This document shows positions 47,081 to 58,352 of a DNA stretch of 64,000 nucleotides, in pieces. Numbering within the stretch: the first letter of the stretch is position 1; the number at the start of each line of letters is the position of its first letter. Source of the stretch: Pedococcus_A sp963730585 (GTDB taxonomy: Bacteria; Actinomycetota; Actinomycetes; Actinomycetales; Dermatophilaceae); contig CAVSSL010000006.1 of assembly GCA_963730585.1 (NCBI GenBank), positions 387,942-451,941 on the forward strand, given 5' to 3'. A model generated the notes under the pieces. That model did not search any database. It worked only from the letters and a program-made list of their open reading frames with translations, and had not been told where the DNA came from. A program made the translations under genes and the position numbers.

Positions 47081-47167
47081 GGGTCCGTGTCGGCGACCCG
47101 GTATGCCGCGTGGTCGCCGCCTGCTGCGGCCCACCGCTGCGGTGAGCCCTGCGGAGACCCTCGCGGG

Positions 47168-47200
47168 CGGCGCTGCGAAACCGCTGCGGAAGCGCTTCGG
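47168..47200. promoter_or_regulatory. Triple 11-bp direct repeat (site B), candidate SARP operator
   Basis: Three consecutive 11-bp units, 47168-47178, 47179-47189 and 47190-47200, end CGCTGCGA, CGCTGCGG and CGCTTCGG. They lie between the regulator stop (47210) and the RTX/CHAP start (47066), about 100 bp before the latter. Three further CTGCGG copies follow toward the gene at 47124, 47137 and 47149 with 12-13 bp spacing. SARP-type regulators are known to bind 11-bp-spaced direct repeats. A near-identical array precedes the regulator itself (50651-50683). Confidence 0.55.
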
Positions 47201-47209
47201 GGCTGCCGC

Positions 47210-50200
47210 TCAGCGCAGCAGGCCGCCGACGGGCTGCGGCTCGGCGCTCTCCTCGGCCTCGGGCACGACGCCTGCCCTGGCCAGCGCCGCCTGCTCGAGA
47301 CGACCCGACTCGGAGGCGGCGTGCACGTGCCCCTGCAGGCGCTGCACGTGCGCGAGGTCCCTCAGGGTGCCGGCGACGCTCAGGTCGCGACCCAGGGCGG
47401 CGAAGGCGTCGACCGACTGGCGCAGCTCGGCCGCGGCCTCGTCCAGCCGGCCCAGGGCGAGCAGGGCACGGCCGCGGGTGCGGCTGGTGCGGGCCGTCAG
47501 GAAGGCGTCCTGCGCGGCGACCGCCCGCTGGTGCGCCACGGTGGCGTGCTCCAGGGCCGCGGCACCGTCGCCGAGCGCGGCCTCGACCTCGGCGCTCGCG
47601 TCGAGCGCGACGGTGTAGAGGTGCTCTGCCCCGAAGCGCTGCAGGCCGATCAACGACTCGCGCACCAGCCGCTGCGCGGTGTCGAGGCGGCCCAGCCGCC
47701 GGCAGGTGCGGGAGAGGTAGACGGTGGCCAGCGCATGGGCCAGCCGGTCGGCGGTGCCGTCGAGCACCTCTCGGGCGCGGGTGAACTCGCGCTCCGACAG
47801 CACCAGCTCGTCGTAGTCGTTGTGCAGCTCGCCATGGACGACGTGGGCCCAGCCCTGGAGCACGGGGTCGGGGTGGCGCGAGAGCAGGTCGGTCACCTTG
47901 GCCAGCTCGTCCTCCGCGGTGTCGCGGTGGCCGAGCGCCAGCGCGGCGTGGGCAGCGACCAGGCCGGCGGCCGCGCCCTGGCTTCCCGCTCCGAGCAGCG
48001 TGAGGTCGCGCCGTGCCTGGCCGGCGAGCGTGAGGGCCGGTGCGGAGCGACCGAGGTGGTCGTGGAGGTGCCACGCCCGCGCGAGCGACAGCACCGCTCG
48101 GCCCAGCCGCTGGTCCTCGCACTCCTCCGAGAGCGCGGTGACGACGGTGTCGCAGGCCGCGAGCCACGAGACGTGGTCGGGGGAGAGGTGGTGGGCGTTG
48201 CCCGCGACGGCCAGCAGGCGCCAGGCCAGCTGGGGACGTCGTCGTGGCGAGGGCGCGGGCGCAGGCGCGCACGGTCTCCAGCTCGGTCATGAGGGCGCTG
48301 CGGGCCTCGTCGGCGTCCAGGTCCGGCTCGGGCACCTGGGCGGGAAGGAGGTCGTGCAGCGAGCCGTCCCGTGGTCGCGCCGGGGCCGGCAGGAACTGCA
48401 GGGGGAACGCCACCCGGTGTTCCTCGAGCAGGGCCAGCAGCCGGGCGCCGACGGCGAGCAGGGCGTCGTCGACGTCGGTGGGGTCGACCGGGGCGTGCTC
48501 GCGGGCGAAGCGCGCCACGAGGTTGTGCAGGCGGTACTGCGCCTCGTGGCCCGGCACCATCACGGTCTCGACGAAGCTGGTGTCGATGAGGGCGTCCATG
48601 GCCCGCTCGCCGGCGACCTCGTCACCGAGCAGGGCCTGCGGCACCCACGACGAGAACGTCTCCATGGGCAGGGCCGCCAGCAGCGCGGCGGTGTGCCGGG
48701 TGCGCTCCGGGAGCCGGTCCCACACCATCGTGAGGCTGGCCCTCACCGAGGCGTTCTCGGCGCCACCGGTCTCGATGTCGTCGAGCCCCCGCGCGATGTC
48801 CTGCAGGCGTCTGGCCATGCGCCGGACGCTGAGGTCGGGGCGCTGCGCGAGCCGCCCACCGACGAGGCGCAGCGCCAGCGGCAGGCAGCCGGTGTGCCGG
48901 GCGAGGTCCTCCGCGGCGGCCGGGTCGGCCGCGACGCGCTCGTGACCCGCGGTGGCGGCGAGGAGCCGGACGGCGTCGTCGGTCGGCAGGGGCGCCAGGC
49001 GCAGGTGGTGGGTGGGCTGCAGCCGGGCGACGGGGGTGCGGGCGGTGACGATGGCCATCGACCCCACCGAGGTCGGGAGCAGGTCGAGCAGGGTCTGGTC
49101 GAGGTGGTCGGCCCGGTGGTCGACGTTGTCGAGCACGACGAGCAGCCGACGGCCGTCGATGAGCGAGCGGTAGAGCCCGGCCCGCGCCGCCGGGCGTCTC
49201 CGGCACGGACTCGGGCATCACACCGAGGAGGTGGAGGAACACCGAGACGATCGCGTCGGTCTCGCCGGTGCTCTGCTCGCTCGCGACGTCGACGTAGAGC
49301 GTCCCGCCCGGGAAGTGGTCGCGCAGCCGGGCGCCCGCCTCGACGGCGAGGGCGCTCTTGCCCACGCCCGCCAGGCCGGTGACGAGCACCGTCGCCGCGC
49401 TGTCCGTGCTGGTGGCCAGGGCCGACTCGACGGCGTCGAGGTCGTCCTGCCGGCCGAGGAAGCCGAACGGGCCGGCGCGGCAGGGTGCGTGGGGTGGGCA
49501 GGGCCGACAGGTGAGGGGCCGAGGGGTGAGGGACTGAGGGGTGAGGGGCTGAGCGGCGTTGCGGCTCAGGGTCTGCCGACGCCGTCGCGTCGGTGTCGGA
49601 GTCGACCGGCACCGGCTCGGTCTCTGCCGGTGCGCCTGCCGGGCCTCGCTCGTCCGCGGCCGCAGGCGTCGTGGGCGTGGCGGGTGGCTCGTCGGCGGCC
49701 GCGACCGAGGACGCGATGGTGGTCGCGACGGTGGAGGTGTGCGCGGGGCGGGGCAGGTCGCCGGTGAGCACCCGCTGCTGGGCCTCCCTGAGCCGCGGGG
49801 ACGGCTCGACGCCGAGCTCGTCGTCGAGCCGCTGGTAGGCGTCCCGGTACACCTCGAGGGCCCGGGCCTGCTGGCCGAGGGCTGCGAGCACCAGCACGAA
49901 CTGGGCGAGGAAGGTCTCGTTGTAGGGATGCCGGCTCGTCAGGGTCGCCAGCTCGGCGACGAGGCCGTCGAGCCGCCCGACCGAGACTGCGGTGTCGATG
50001 CGCTCCTCGAGCGCCGTCAGCCGGGCGTGGCTGAGGCGCTCGCGCTCGAGCTGCACGGCGGAGGTCTCCGGAGCGCCCTGCAGCGGGGTCTCGCCGAAGA
50101 CGTCGAGCGCCTGTCCGTAGAGGTCCAGGGCCTCCTCCGGTGACGTCGCCCGCAGGCTGCGGGCACGGCATACCAGCTGTTCCCACACGGTGAGGTCGAC

Positions 50201-50506
50201 CGGGAGGCGGGCATCGAGGCGGTAGCCGGACCCGTCGGTGACGAGGATGGCGCCGTCGGCGCCGGCCTTGCGGCGGATGCCGGAGACCAGCGCCTGGACG
50301 CGGTTGCGGGCCGAGACCGGCGGGGAGTCGTCCCACAGCCACTCGCTCAGGCTGCTGGTGGTCAGGCTGCCGCCGAACGCGGCGAGGGAGAGCAGCCCGC
50401 GTTCGAGCAGGCTGAGCCGCACCGGTGCAGCGTCGGCGAGGCGCAGCTCGACAGGCCCCAGAACGCGAAGCTCCACCGCTCCGCCAGCAACCTCGGGAAT
50501 CGGCAC
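47210..50506 (-). CDS. AfsR/SARP-type regulator: wHTH-BTAD-NB-ARC-TPR, three frame breaks
   Basis: About 1097 residues after three single-base repairs (near 49473, 49190 and 48250, each a surplus base). From GTG 50506: a winged-helix DNA-binding domain ('VELRVLGPVELRL', 'LSEWLWDDSPPVSARNRVQA' in parts), a bacterial transcriptional activation domain ('YNETFLAQFVLVLAALGQQA'), a Pro/Ala-rich linker, an NB-ARC ATPase ('VTGLAGVGKSALAVEAGARL' P-loop, 'LLVVLDNVDH' Walker B) and a long TPR-like helical C-terminus. This is the STAND architecture of AfsR-like activators, in which ligand or partner binding by the TPR part is thought to open the DNA-binding part. The total length stays divisible by three after the three repairs. 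Triple 11-bp repeats lie in its own upstream region and beside the RTX/CHAP gene. Confidence 0.85.
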
Positions 50507-50528
50507 AGGCGGAACATATGGGACGAAG

Positions 50529-50541
50529 GTGACGGTGTCAC
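50529..50541. promoter_or_regulatory. Small palindrome near the regulator start
   Basis: GTGAC-GGT-GTCAC lies 22 bp upstream of GTG 50506, inside an AT-richer patch that probably holds the regulator promoter. It may be an operator or chance. Confidence 0.25.
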
Positions 50542-50650
50542 TACCTCTTTACCAAGGGCAGACCAACATGGCGTCGCGGCGGCCGCGACGCCCTCTGGGC
50601 GCTGGCGGACGGGCCCGGCGCCGGTGCTGGAGTGCGCCCACGGTGTCGAG

Positions 50651-50683
50651 CGGCGCTGCGGGATCGCTGCGGTTCCGCTGTGG
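50651..50683. promoter_or_regulatory. Triple 11-bp direct repeat (site A), candidate SARP operator
   Basis: Units 50651-50661, 50662-50672 and 50673-50683 end CGCTGCGG, CGCTGCGG and CGCTGTGG. The array is 145 bp before the regulator start and 55 bp before the reductase ATG on the other strand, so it could control either. The first unit matches the first unit of site B in its first ten bases. Confidence 0.55.
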
Positions 50684-50738
50684 CGTCTGTCGTGAGGTGT
50701 GCCGGAATAGTCCGTCCCTGGGGCGGGTTGCCGCCGTC

Positions 50739-51802
50739 ATGGCCCCCACGCTCTTCGACCCCATCACGCTGCGCTCGACCGAGGTGCGCAACCGCATCTG
50801 GGTCTCGCCGATGTGCCAGTACTCCGCGACCGACGGCCTGGTGAACGACTGGCACCTGGTGCACCTCGGGTCGTTCGCGCGTGGGGGAGCGGGGCTGGTC
50901 TTCACCGAGGCCGCGGCCGTCTCGCCGGAGGGGCGGATCAGCCCGCGGGACGCGGGGATCTGGAACGACGAGCAGGTGCAGGCGTGGTCGCGGATCACGG
51001 CGTTCATCCGCTCGCAGGGGGCGACGCCGGGCATCCAGCTGGCGCACGCCGGCCGCAAGGCCTCGGTCAACCCGCCGTGGGTGCACGGGACTGGCCGGTC
51101 CTGAGGAGGGCGGCTGGGAGCCGGTCGGACCCGACGCGCAGCCCTTCGGCCGGCTGCTGACGCCGCGGGCGCTGTCGCTGGCCGAGGTGCAGGAGGTGCC
51201 CGGTCTCTTCGCCGCGGCCGCCCGCCGGGCGCTGGAGGCCGGCTTCGAGGTCGTGGAGATCCACGCCGCCCACGGGTACCTGCTGCACGAGTTCCTCTCG
51301 CCGCTGTCGAACAGCCGCACCGACGCCTACGGCGGCGACTTCGAGGGGCGCACCCGCCTGCTGATGGAGACGTATGCCGCGGTGCGCGCGGCCGTGGGGG
51401 AGGACGTGCCGGTGGTGGTGCGCCTGTCGGCGACCGACTGGGTCGAGGGTGGCTGGACGCTCGAGGACACCGTGCGGGTGGCCGCGGCTGCTGGCTGCGG
51501 CCGGGGTTGATCTCATCGACTGCTCGTCCGGTGGGAACGACCCGCGGCAGGAGATCGCGCTGTCGCCCGGCTACCAGGTGCCCTTCGCTGCTGCTGTCCG
51601 TCGGGAGGCTGGTGTCGCCACCGGCGCGGTCGGGCTCATCACGGAGCCGAAGCAGGCGGCGGACGTCCTGGCTGACGGGTCGGCGGATGTGGTGCTGCTG
51701 GCGCGTGAGCTGCTGCGGGAGCCGCACTGGCCGTTGCGGGCCGCCGCCGAGCTGGGCGGCGAGGTGCGCTGGCCCGAGCAGTACCTGCGCGCCAAGTTCT
51801 GA
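50739..51802 (+). CDS. Old-yellow-enzyme-type NAD(P)H:flavin oxidoreductase, two frame breaks
   Basis: About 353 residues after removal of surplus bases near 51100 and 51497. From ATG 50739: 'LFDPITLRSTEVRNRIWVSP', 'CQYSATDGLVNDWHLVHLG', 'GIQLAHAGRKASV'; then 'GFEVVEIHAAHGYLLHEFLS' with the two active-site histidines, 'NSRTDAYGG'; then 'GVDLIDCSSGG' and 'LLRE.HWPLRAA'. This is the YqjM/NADPH dehydrogenase clade that reduces alpha,beta-unsaturated carbonyls with FMN. It is divergent from the SARP-like regulator and shares its upstream region. Confidence 0.85.
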
Positions 51803-51857
51803 GACCGAGAACCACGAACGGGGTGCGGTCGGCTCCGAAGTGAGGGACCGCAGAAAA

Positions 51858-51897
51858 CGGCGGTGGCGCCCACTCCGAGGAGTGGGCGCCACCGCCG
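51858..51897. terminator. Strong hairpin terminator between convergent genes
   Basis: An 18-bp stem (51858-51875 with 51880-51897) and 4-nt loop. Leftward transcription meets a T-run after it (complement of AAAA at 51854-51857), so it is a rho-independent terminator for the large surface-protein gene and probably also ends the reductase transcript. Confidence 0.85.
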
Positions 51898-51905
51898 CCG
51901 GTTCG

Positions 51906-54900
51906 TCAGCCGAGATAGCTCTTGAGCTGCTTCTCGACCGTGCTGCTCACAGCCCCGGTGCCACCGAGGACAACGATCTTCTTCGGCTTCAACCTCGTCA
52001 GCTCGTTCGCGATGCTGCTCGGCAGGGACGTGGTGTTGGTGAGGAGCACCGGGCCACGTGTCTTCCCAGCGATGGGCGCTCCCGACAGCGCATCCGGGAA
52101 GTTCATCCCGTTGGCGATGTAGGCGACGCTGACACCGGACGCGTAGGACTTCGCGGAGAACGTCGCCGAGGACGCGAATCGGTCGGCATCCTGCCCAGCG
52201 GTCCACAGACCCCGTGGTGTAGGCGTCGAGCTTGGCCTTGACGGTGTTCGAGACCGCGCCCGTGCCGCCGAGCACCACGATCTTCTTGGGCTGAAGACGC
52301 TTGAGCTCGGTGGCGATCGGGGAGGGCAATGACGTCGTGTACGTCAGCAGGACAGGTCCAGGCGTCTTCCCAGCGATCGGGGCGCCCGAGAGCGCGTCGG
52401 GGAAGTTCAGACCGTTGGCAACGTAGGCAACGCTCACGCCCGAGGCGAAGGACTTCGCTGAGAACATGGCCGACGAGCCGAACCGGTCGGAACCGGCCCA
52501 CCGCTCGACGGGACCGGTGGTGTAGGCATCCAGCTTGGTCTTGACGCTGTTGGAAACCGCTCCGGTGCCGCCCAGCACGACGATCTTCTTGGGCTTGAGT
52601 CGCTGCAGCTCGGTGACAATGGGGGACGGCAGGGAGGTCGCGCTGGTGAGCAGGACCGGGCCACCGTTCATGCCAGCAATCGGAGCTCCCGACAGGGCGT
52701 CGGGGAAGTTCAGCCCGTTCGCGATGTAGGCCACGTTGACTCCCGCCGGGTAGGACTTCGACGAGAACACCGCCGAGGAGGCGAACCGGTCAGCGCCGGC
52801 CCAACGCTGGCGACTGTGCCGTAGGGAGTGACGCGGTTCGACGCGCTGCGACGGCGACCGAGGTGCCGGTCGCGTTGGTCGCGGTGACGGTGAACGTGTA
52901 CGACGTGCCGTTGGTCAGACCCGTCACGGTCGCGGTCGTGGCGCCGCTGGTCGTGGCCGTCTTCCCACCCGGGCTGGACGTGACCGTGTACTTGGTGATG
53001 GTCGACCCACCCTTGTTCGTGGGTGCTGTCCACGTGACAACGGCGCTGCTGTTGCCCGCTGTGGCGCGGGGCGAGGTGGGCGCACCAGGGACGGTGAGGA
53101 TCGACAGTGTTCGCTTGGCCGAGGTGGCAAGGGCTTTGCCGCTGGAGTCCAAGGTCGTGACCCTCCAGGCGTAAGCTCCGGCGGACCACTTGGGGGACAG
53201 CAGGCCGGGCGCCCAGGACGTCATGTCCGTGGTCACGGTCTCGAAGATGGTCGCGAAGTTGTCCTTGCTGACTTCGACCTTGTACCGCGTCGCGCCGGCG
53301 ACAGGCTGCCACCGGAGGAGCACGCTGTTGCCCGCGAGCTTCGCGCCGTCGGCCGGGGCCACCAGGGTGGGGACCGGACCGGCGACCTTGAATCGGCGAA
53401 GACCGGCGTTCGTCTCGGTGGTCCAGGCGCCAGCAACACCGTTGATGTCCACGCGGCGCACGCGCCAGCCGTAGTCACCCTTGGCCAGCGCCGAGGTGGC
53501 GATGGCCGCGGTGCTTCGGGTGGTCAGCGAGACCACACGGTTGGTCGAGCTCAGGGCGCTGTCCGGGTTGCTGTAGACCTCGACCTGGTAGGTCGCGGCA
53601 TACGGCATGGGGGCCCACTCAGTGGTGGGGGCGCTGGTGACGGTCGCTCCCGCCGCAGGCAGCTTCTGCGTCGGGGCCGCCGACTTCTTCTGGAAGGCGA
53701 AGTCGCTGCAGGCGGGCTGGGTTCGAGCTGACGCTCGGCGCGCAGCTGTAGGTCAGCGGGTTGTCGCTTGCGTCGAAGGCGCGAACACGCCAGAACAGGG
53801 GGCCGTCGGGTAGGTCTTGGTCTGCGCGGTGTAGGACGTCTGGTCGACGAGGGGGCTGGTCTCGATGATGTTGGTGAACTCAGCAGTCGTCGACACCTGC
53901 ACCTCGTAGGTCCGCGCCTCCTGGGTGACGGTCTCCGTGACCGCCGACCCGGCCGGGACCTGTCGTTGAAGCGGTAGTTGGTGGCCAGGTAGTCGTTCCA
54001 GGTGAACGTCACCTCGTCCGCGACCACGGGGACGGTGCCGCTGTCGACCTCTTGGGGCTCAGCGCGGTCGACCGGCGCGACTCCTTGCGGAAGAGCACCG
54101 GCGTCGCGGGAAGACCGACGTGTCGAACGGCGCGCAGGCCGTCGCGGTGTAGCAGGGCCGGACGTACCAGTAGTAGGACTCGCCGGCCTGGCTGTCGGGA
54201 AGCGACTCCACCGGCGTCATCTCGCTGAACGGGGTGATCCCAGTCCTTCGTGATGTTGGTGAAGTTCGGGTCGGTCGCGATGTACACGTGGTAGAGACCG
54301 ATGTTCGCCATACGGCTCCCAGTCGAGCGTGGGAGTGTCGTGCAGGGCGCAGGGCACGGTGTCCGTGGGCATGCACTTGGCGGGTCACCAAGGTCGCCGA
54401 TGGCCAGGCTCCGATGGTGAAGGTGTAAACGCCTGACGGTGGCCAGCAATACGCCGTTCTTGTCAATGCCGACACGTAGAAGTCGTACTTGCCCGGGCGT
54501 GAGCATGTCCGGACCATGAGGTGTTCTCGACCGGTGTAGGCGAAGCGCGGGCTGGTTGGTGGCCTTGCTTGCGGGGGAGTAGGAGTTCGCGCCGCTCACG
54601 GAGAAGACGACCACGATACTTGGTGGCGTTGGTGACGGAGTCCACCGCACCAGCGGCGGGCGGACTGCGTCGAGGTCGGTGGTGGTGATGGTGCCGCAGG
54701 CTCGCCCCACCGGCGGGCGGAGCGATGGTGAACGTCGGCCATGGCCGACGTTGGCGCAGGCGACTGAGCTGTCCCGTCATCTTCCATGGGACTGCACGGT
54801 CCACGCATGGACCCGGTGCACTTGTCGCTGAGCGACTCTCGGCACGTACGTGGTGTTGTAGGTGATCGCCGTGACGGTGGCGCAACCGTCGACCGCCGTG

Positions 54901-56501
54901 ACCGGGGAGATGGTGACCTTGTAGCGGCTGATGTTGTCGACCGGGTCCCACTTGAGAATCGGGCACGTCGACCTGCTGACCGTCCGTGGGTGCCGTCTGG
55001 TTCACGAACTTGGGGTCGTAGAGGAAGGAGCGCGACTTCGCTGAAGACACCGTAGACCCCGGCGAACCTGCGTGGTGGCGTCAACTGCCCGCACGCTCCA
55101 GTAGCGCACCTGCGTCGGGCGAGACGCTTGGGAGGGTGCAGTTGGGTACCCGCCCTTCAGCTGGCGGGTTGACCTTGTAGGGCGACACGACCGTGTGGTT
55201 GGTGACACAGGTGGAGTACGTGTTGGGGGAGAAGTTGACGTCGCTGCCGACCTGGAGCTCGTAGTCGAGACGCGCCTCGCTGGGGCTGCCACGAGAAGAT
55301 CGGCTCGGCCGGGGGTGTTCGGCGATGCGTAGTGTCCGTCCGCGGGGAGGAGCAGCTTCACCTGGTCGTGCCGTTGTCGGCGGTGCCTCGCGGGCGGGTG
55401 TCTCGTTGCTGGCAGGCCAGGCCCGCGTGAAGACCCAAGGGTCAGACCAGGGGCCGGGCTCTGCGGCTTTGAGGTGCTGAGACCACGGACCCGCCAGTAG
55501 TAGGACCCGGCGGGCAGGGTCGGGCTCGGCGAGAAGGCTGGTGGAGTTCACCACGCGGGTGCCCCCGATGGGAGCGTTGAAGAACTGGTCTGGGCTGATC
55601 TGCAGCTCGTAGGCGCTCGCGCCGCGCAGGGGCGCCCAGTCGAGGACGAATCTCCTCGATGGTCGAGGACGGTCGTGTTGGGCGGGCTCAGGAGAGTGGG
55701 CTTGGCGCCATCCACCGAGGGCGCCGTCGAGCCTGTGGCGTCCGGCCACACCATGGAGTAGGCACGCGGCACCGAGTACTGGGTGGGCACGCCCTGAGCG
55801 GACTTGCCACGCACTCGCCAGTAGTAGGTGGTGCGAAAGGGCGGGATTGACGGGGGTGTAGCTGCTGTTGACGGTCCCAACAGGGTTGGGGGCGCCCACG
55901 AAGGCCTCGTCGTCGTCGATCTGCACCTCGTACGACTCTTGGCCCCGGGGAGTGGGTTCCACGCGAGGACGAGAGGCTCGGAGGGGTAGTTCAGGGTCCT
56001 GCCCGTCGAGCGGGGTCGTCACCACGGGTGCGTCAGCGGTCGCCTTCGTCGAAGCTGCTGGTGCGGTACGCGCTCGCGGCGCCAGCCGCGTCCAGAGAAC
56101 GCACGCGCCACCAGTACTTGCCGACGGCCAGGTCGTTCGGCGGGGTGGCGTAGACGTTTGCCGGTGGTCGTGTTGAAGTTGAGGGTGCTGAAGTCGGACG
56201 ACGCCGAGACCTGCACCTGGTACTTGACCGCGCCTGGCAACCGGCTCCCCACTGCAGGACGGGGTTGGTCGGGCGTCTCTGCCCCCGCCGCAGGGGCGGC
56301 AATCAGACAGGAGCCGCTGGGGCTGCGCAGGCTGGAAGCACGGCTCCGGCCAACGATCCTGACGACCCCAATGGCCGCAGCCAGAAGCACACGACGACAG
56401 TGGACGTCTGCGTCAGCGATACCGATCCCCACTCTGTGACGTGCGCGCCGACCGGCAGGCGCCGTCCGCAGGAGTCTCACAGGCGTCATCCGAGCATACA
56501 T
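51906..56501 (-). pseudogene. Giant secreted surface protein with FN3-like units and three CWB2 repeats, heavily frame-broken
   Basis: Fragments in all three frames join into one protein of about 1500 residues. The N-terminus near ATG 56501 has a broken signal peptide. Then come seven or more similar units of the type 'V.YQVQVSASSDFSTLNF' ... 'KYWWRVRSLDAAG': 'SYEVQIDDDEAF', 'YELQISPDQFF', 'YHVYIATDPNF', 'TYEVQVSTTAEF', 'ATYQVEVYSNPDSAL', 'TRYKVEVSKDNFATIF'. A classical FN3 domain follows ('APTNKGGSTITKYTVTSSPG', 'TVTGLTNGTSYTFTVTATN'). Three CWB2 repeats end the protein ('GSDRFGSSAMFS', 'GLNFPDALSGAPIAG' and similar). Between 53.6 and 56.5 kb the frame changes every 50-100 bp; closer to the end only every 600 bp. 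It is a wall-attached adhesin-like protein, or what is left of one. Confidence 0.7.
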
Positions 56502-56672
56502 GTCGGCCAGTGCGGAAAACGGACCATTAGTCGGACACGACGGCGTCACCCGTTCGGCTGACGCCGCGGTGCGAACGGTTGTAGCGCGTGCGAGATAGGC
56601 GAGTGCACGTGGGACGTCGTGCCCCATGCCATGCCGCGACGTTGCGAGGACGTCGCTCAACGTTCAGCCCGT

Positions 56673-56678
56673 TAGACT
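56673..56678 (+). promoter_or_regulatory. Possible ahcY -10 box
   Basis: TAGACT at 56673-56678, about 95 bp before the ahcY ATG. A start of transcription near 56685 would put the folded leader at the very 5' end of the RNA. No good -35 is visible. Confidence 0.4.
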
Positions 56679-56687
56679 GGGTGGCCG

Positions 56688-56735
56688 CCGGCGTGGGTGA
56701 TAACCCGCTCAGCGCGCCCAGAGGGGCTACGCCGG
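56688..56735 (+). other. Folded ahcY leader, candidate cis-regulatory RNA
   Basis: CCGGCGT (56688-56694) pairs with ACGCCGG (56729-56735). Inside lie the hairpin GGGT-GATA-ACCC (56695-56706) and a weaker CCC-AGA-GGG hairpin (56717-56725), giving a three-way junction. It does not carry the conserved core I know for SAH riboswitches. Confidence 0.35.
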
Positions 56736-56761
56736 GTCGCACACCGAACGAGTCAACCCAC

Positions 56762-56766
56762 AGGAG
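56762..56766 (+). promoter_or_regulatory. Ribosome-binding site of ahcY
   Basis: AGGAG, 7 nt before ATG 56774, selects this start over in-frame upstream codons. Confidence 0.7.
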
Positions 56767-56773
56767 TTCTTCC

Positions 56774-58208
<1,435 letters not shown>

Positions 58209-58231
58209 CCCGCTCCGCCCGCGCACCACCC

Positions 58232-58268
58232 GGTATGCCGCCCGCTCACCTCGAGCGGGCGGCATACC
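58232..58268. terminator. Perfect hairpin made from inverted GTATGCCG octamers
   Basis: A 16-bp perfect stem (58232-58247 with 58253-58268) and 5-nt loop lies 24 bp after ahcY. Its outer half is the dispersed octamer in inverted orientation, as in the hairpin at 38922. It probably ends both ahcY and the convergent gene. Confidence 0.8.
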
Positions 58269-58352
58269 CCATTCTGAGCGCCTTTGCGCCCGCGGCCTGC
58301 AGTCGGTGGGCCGAGGCGAGTCACCCGACGGGTAGGGCGGTGCTGGGCCTGG

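Noticed and set aside
50238..51104. A longer start of the flavin oxidoreductase upstream of 50739
   Set aside because: The upstream frame covers the regulator's 5' region and both repeat arrays, and the family begins at 'APTLFDPITL'.
56685..56773. SAH riboswitch upstream of ahcY
   Set aside because: The conserved SAH core sequence is not recognisable; only a generic folded leader can be supported.
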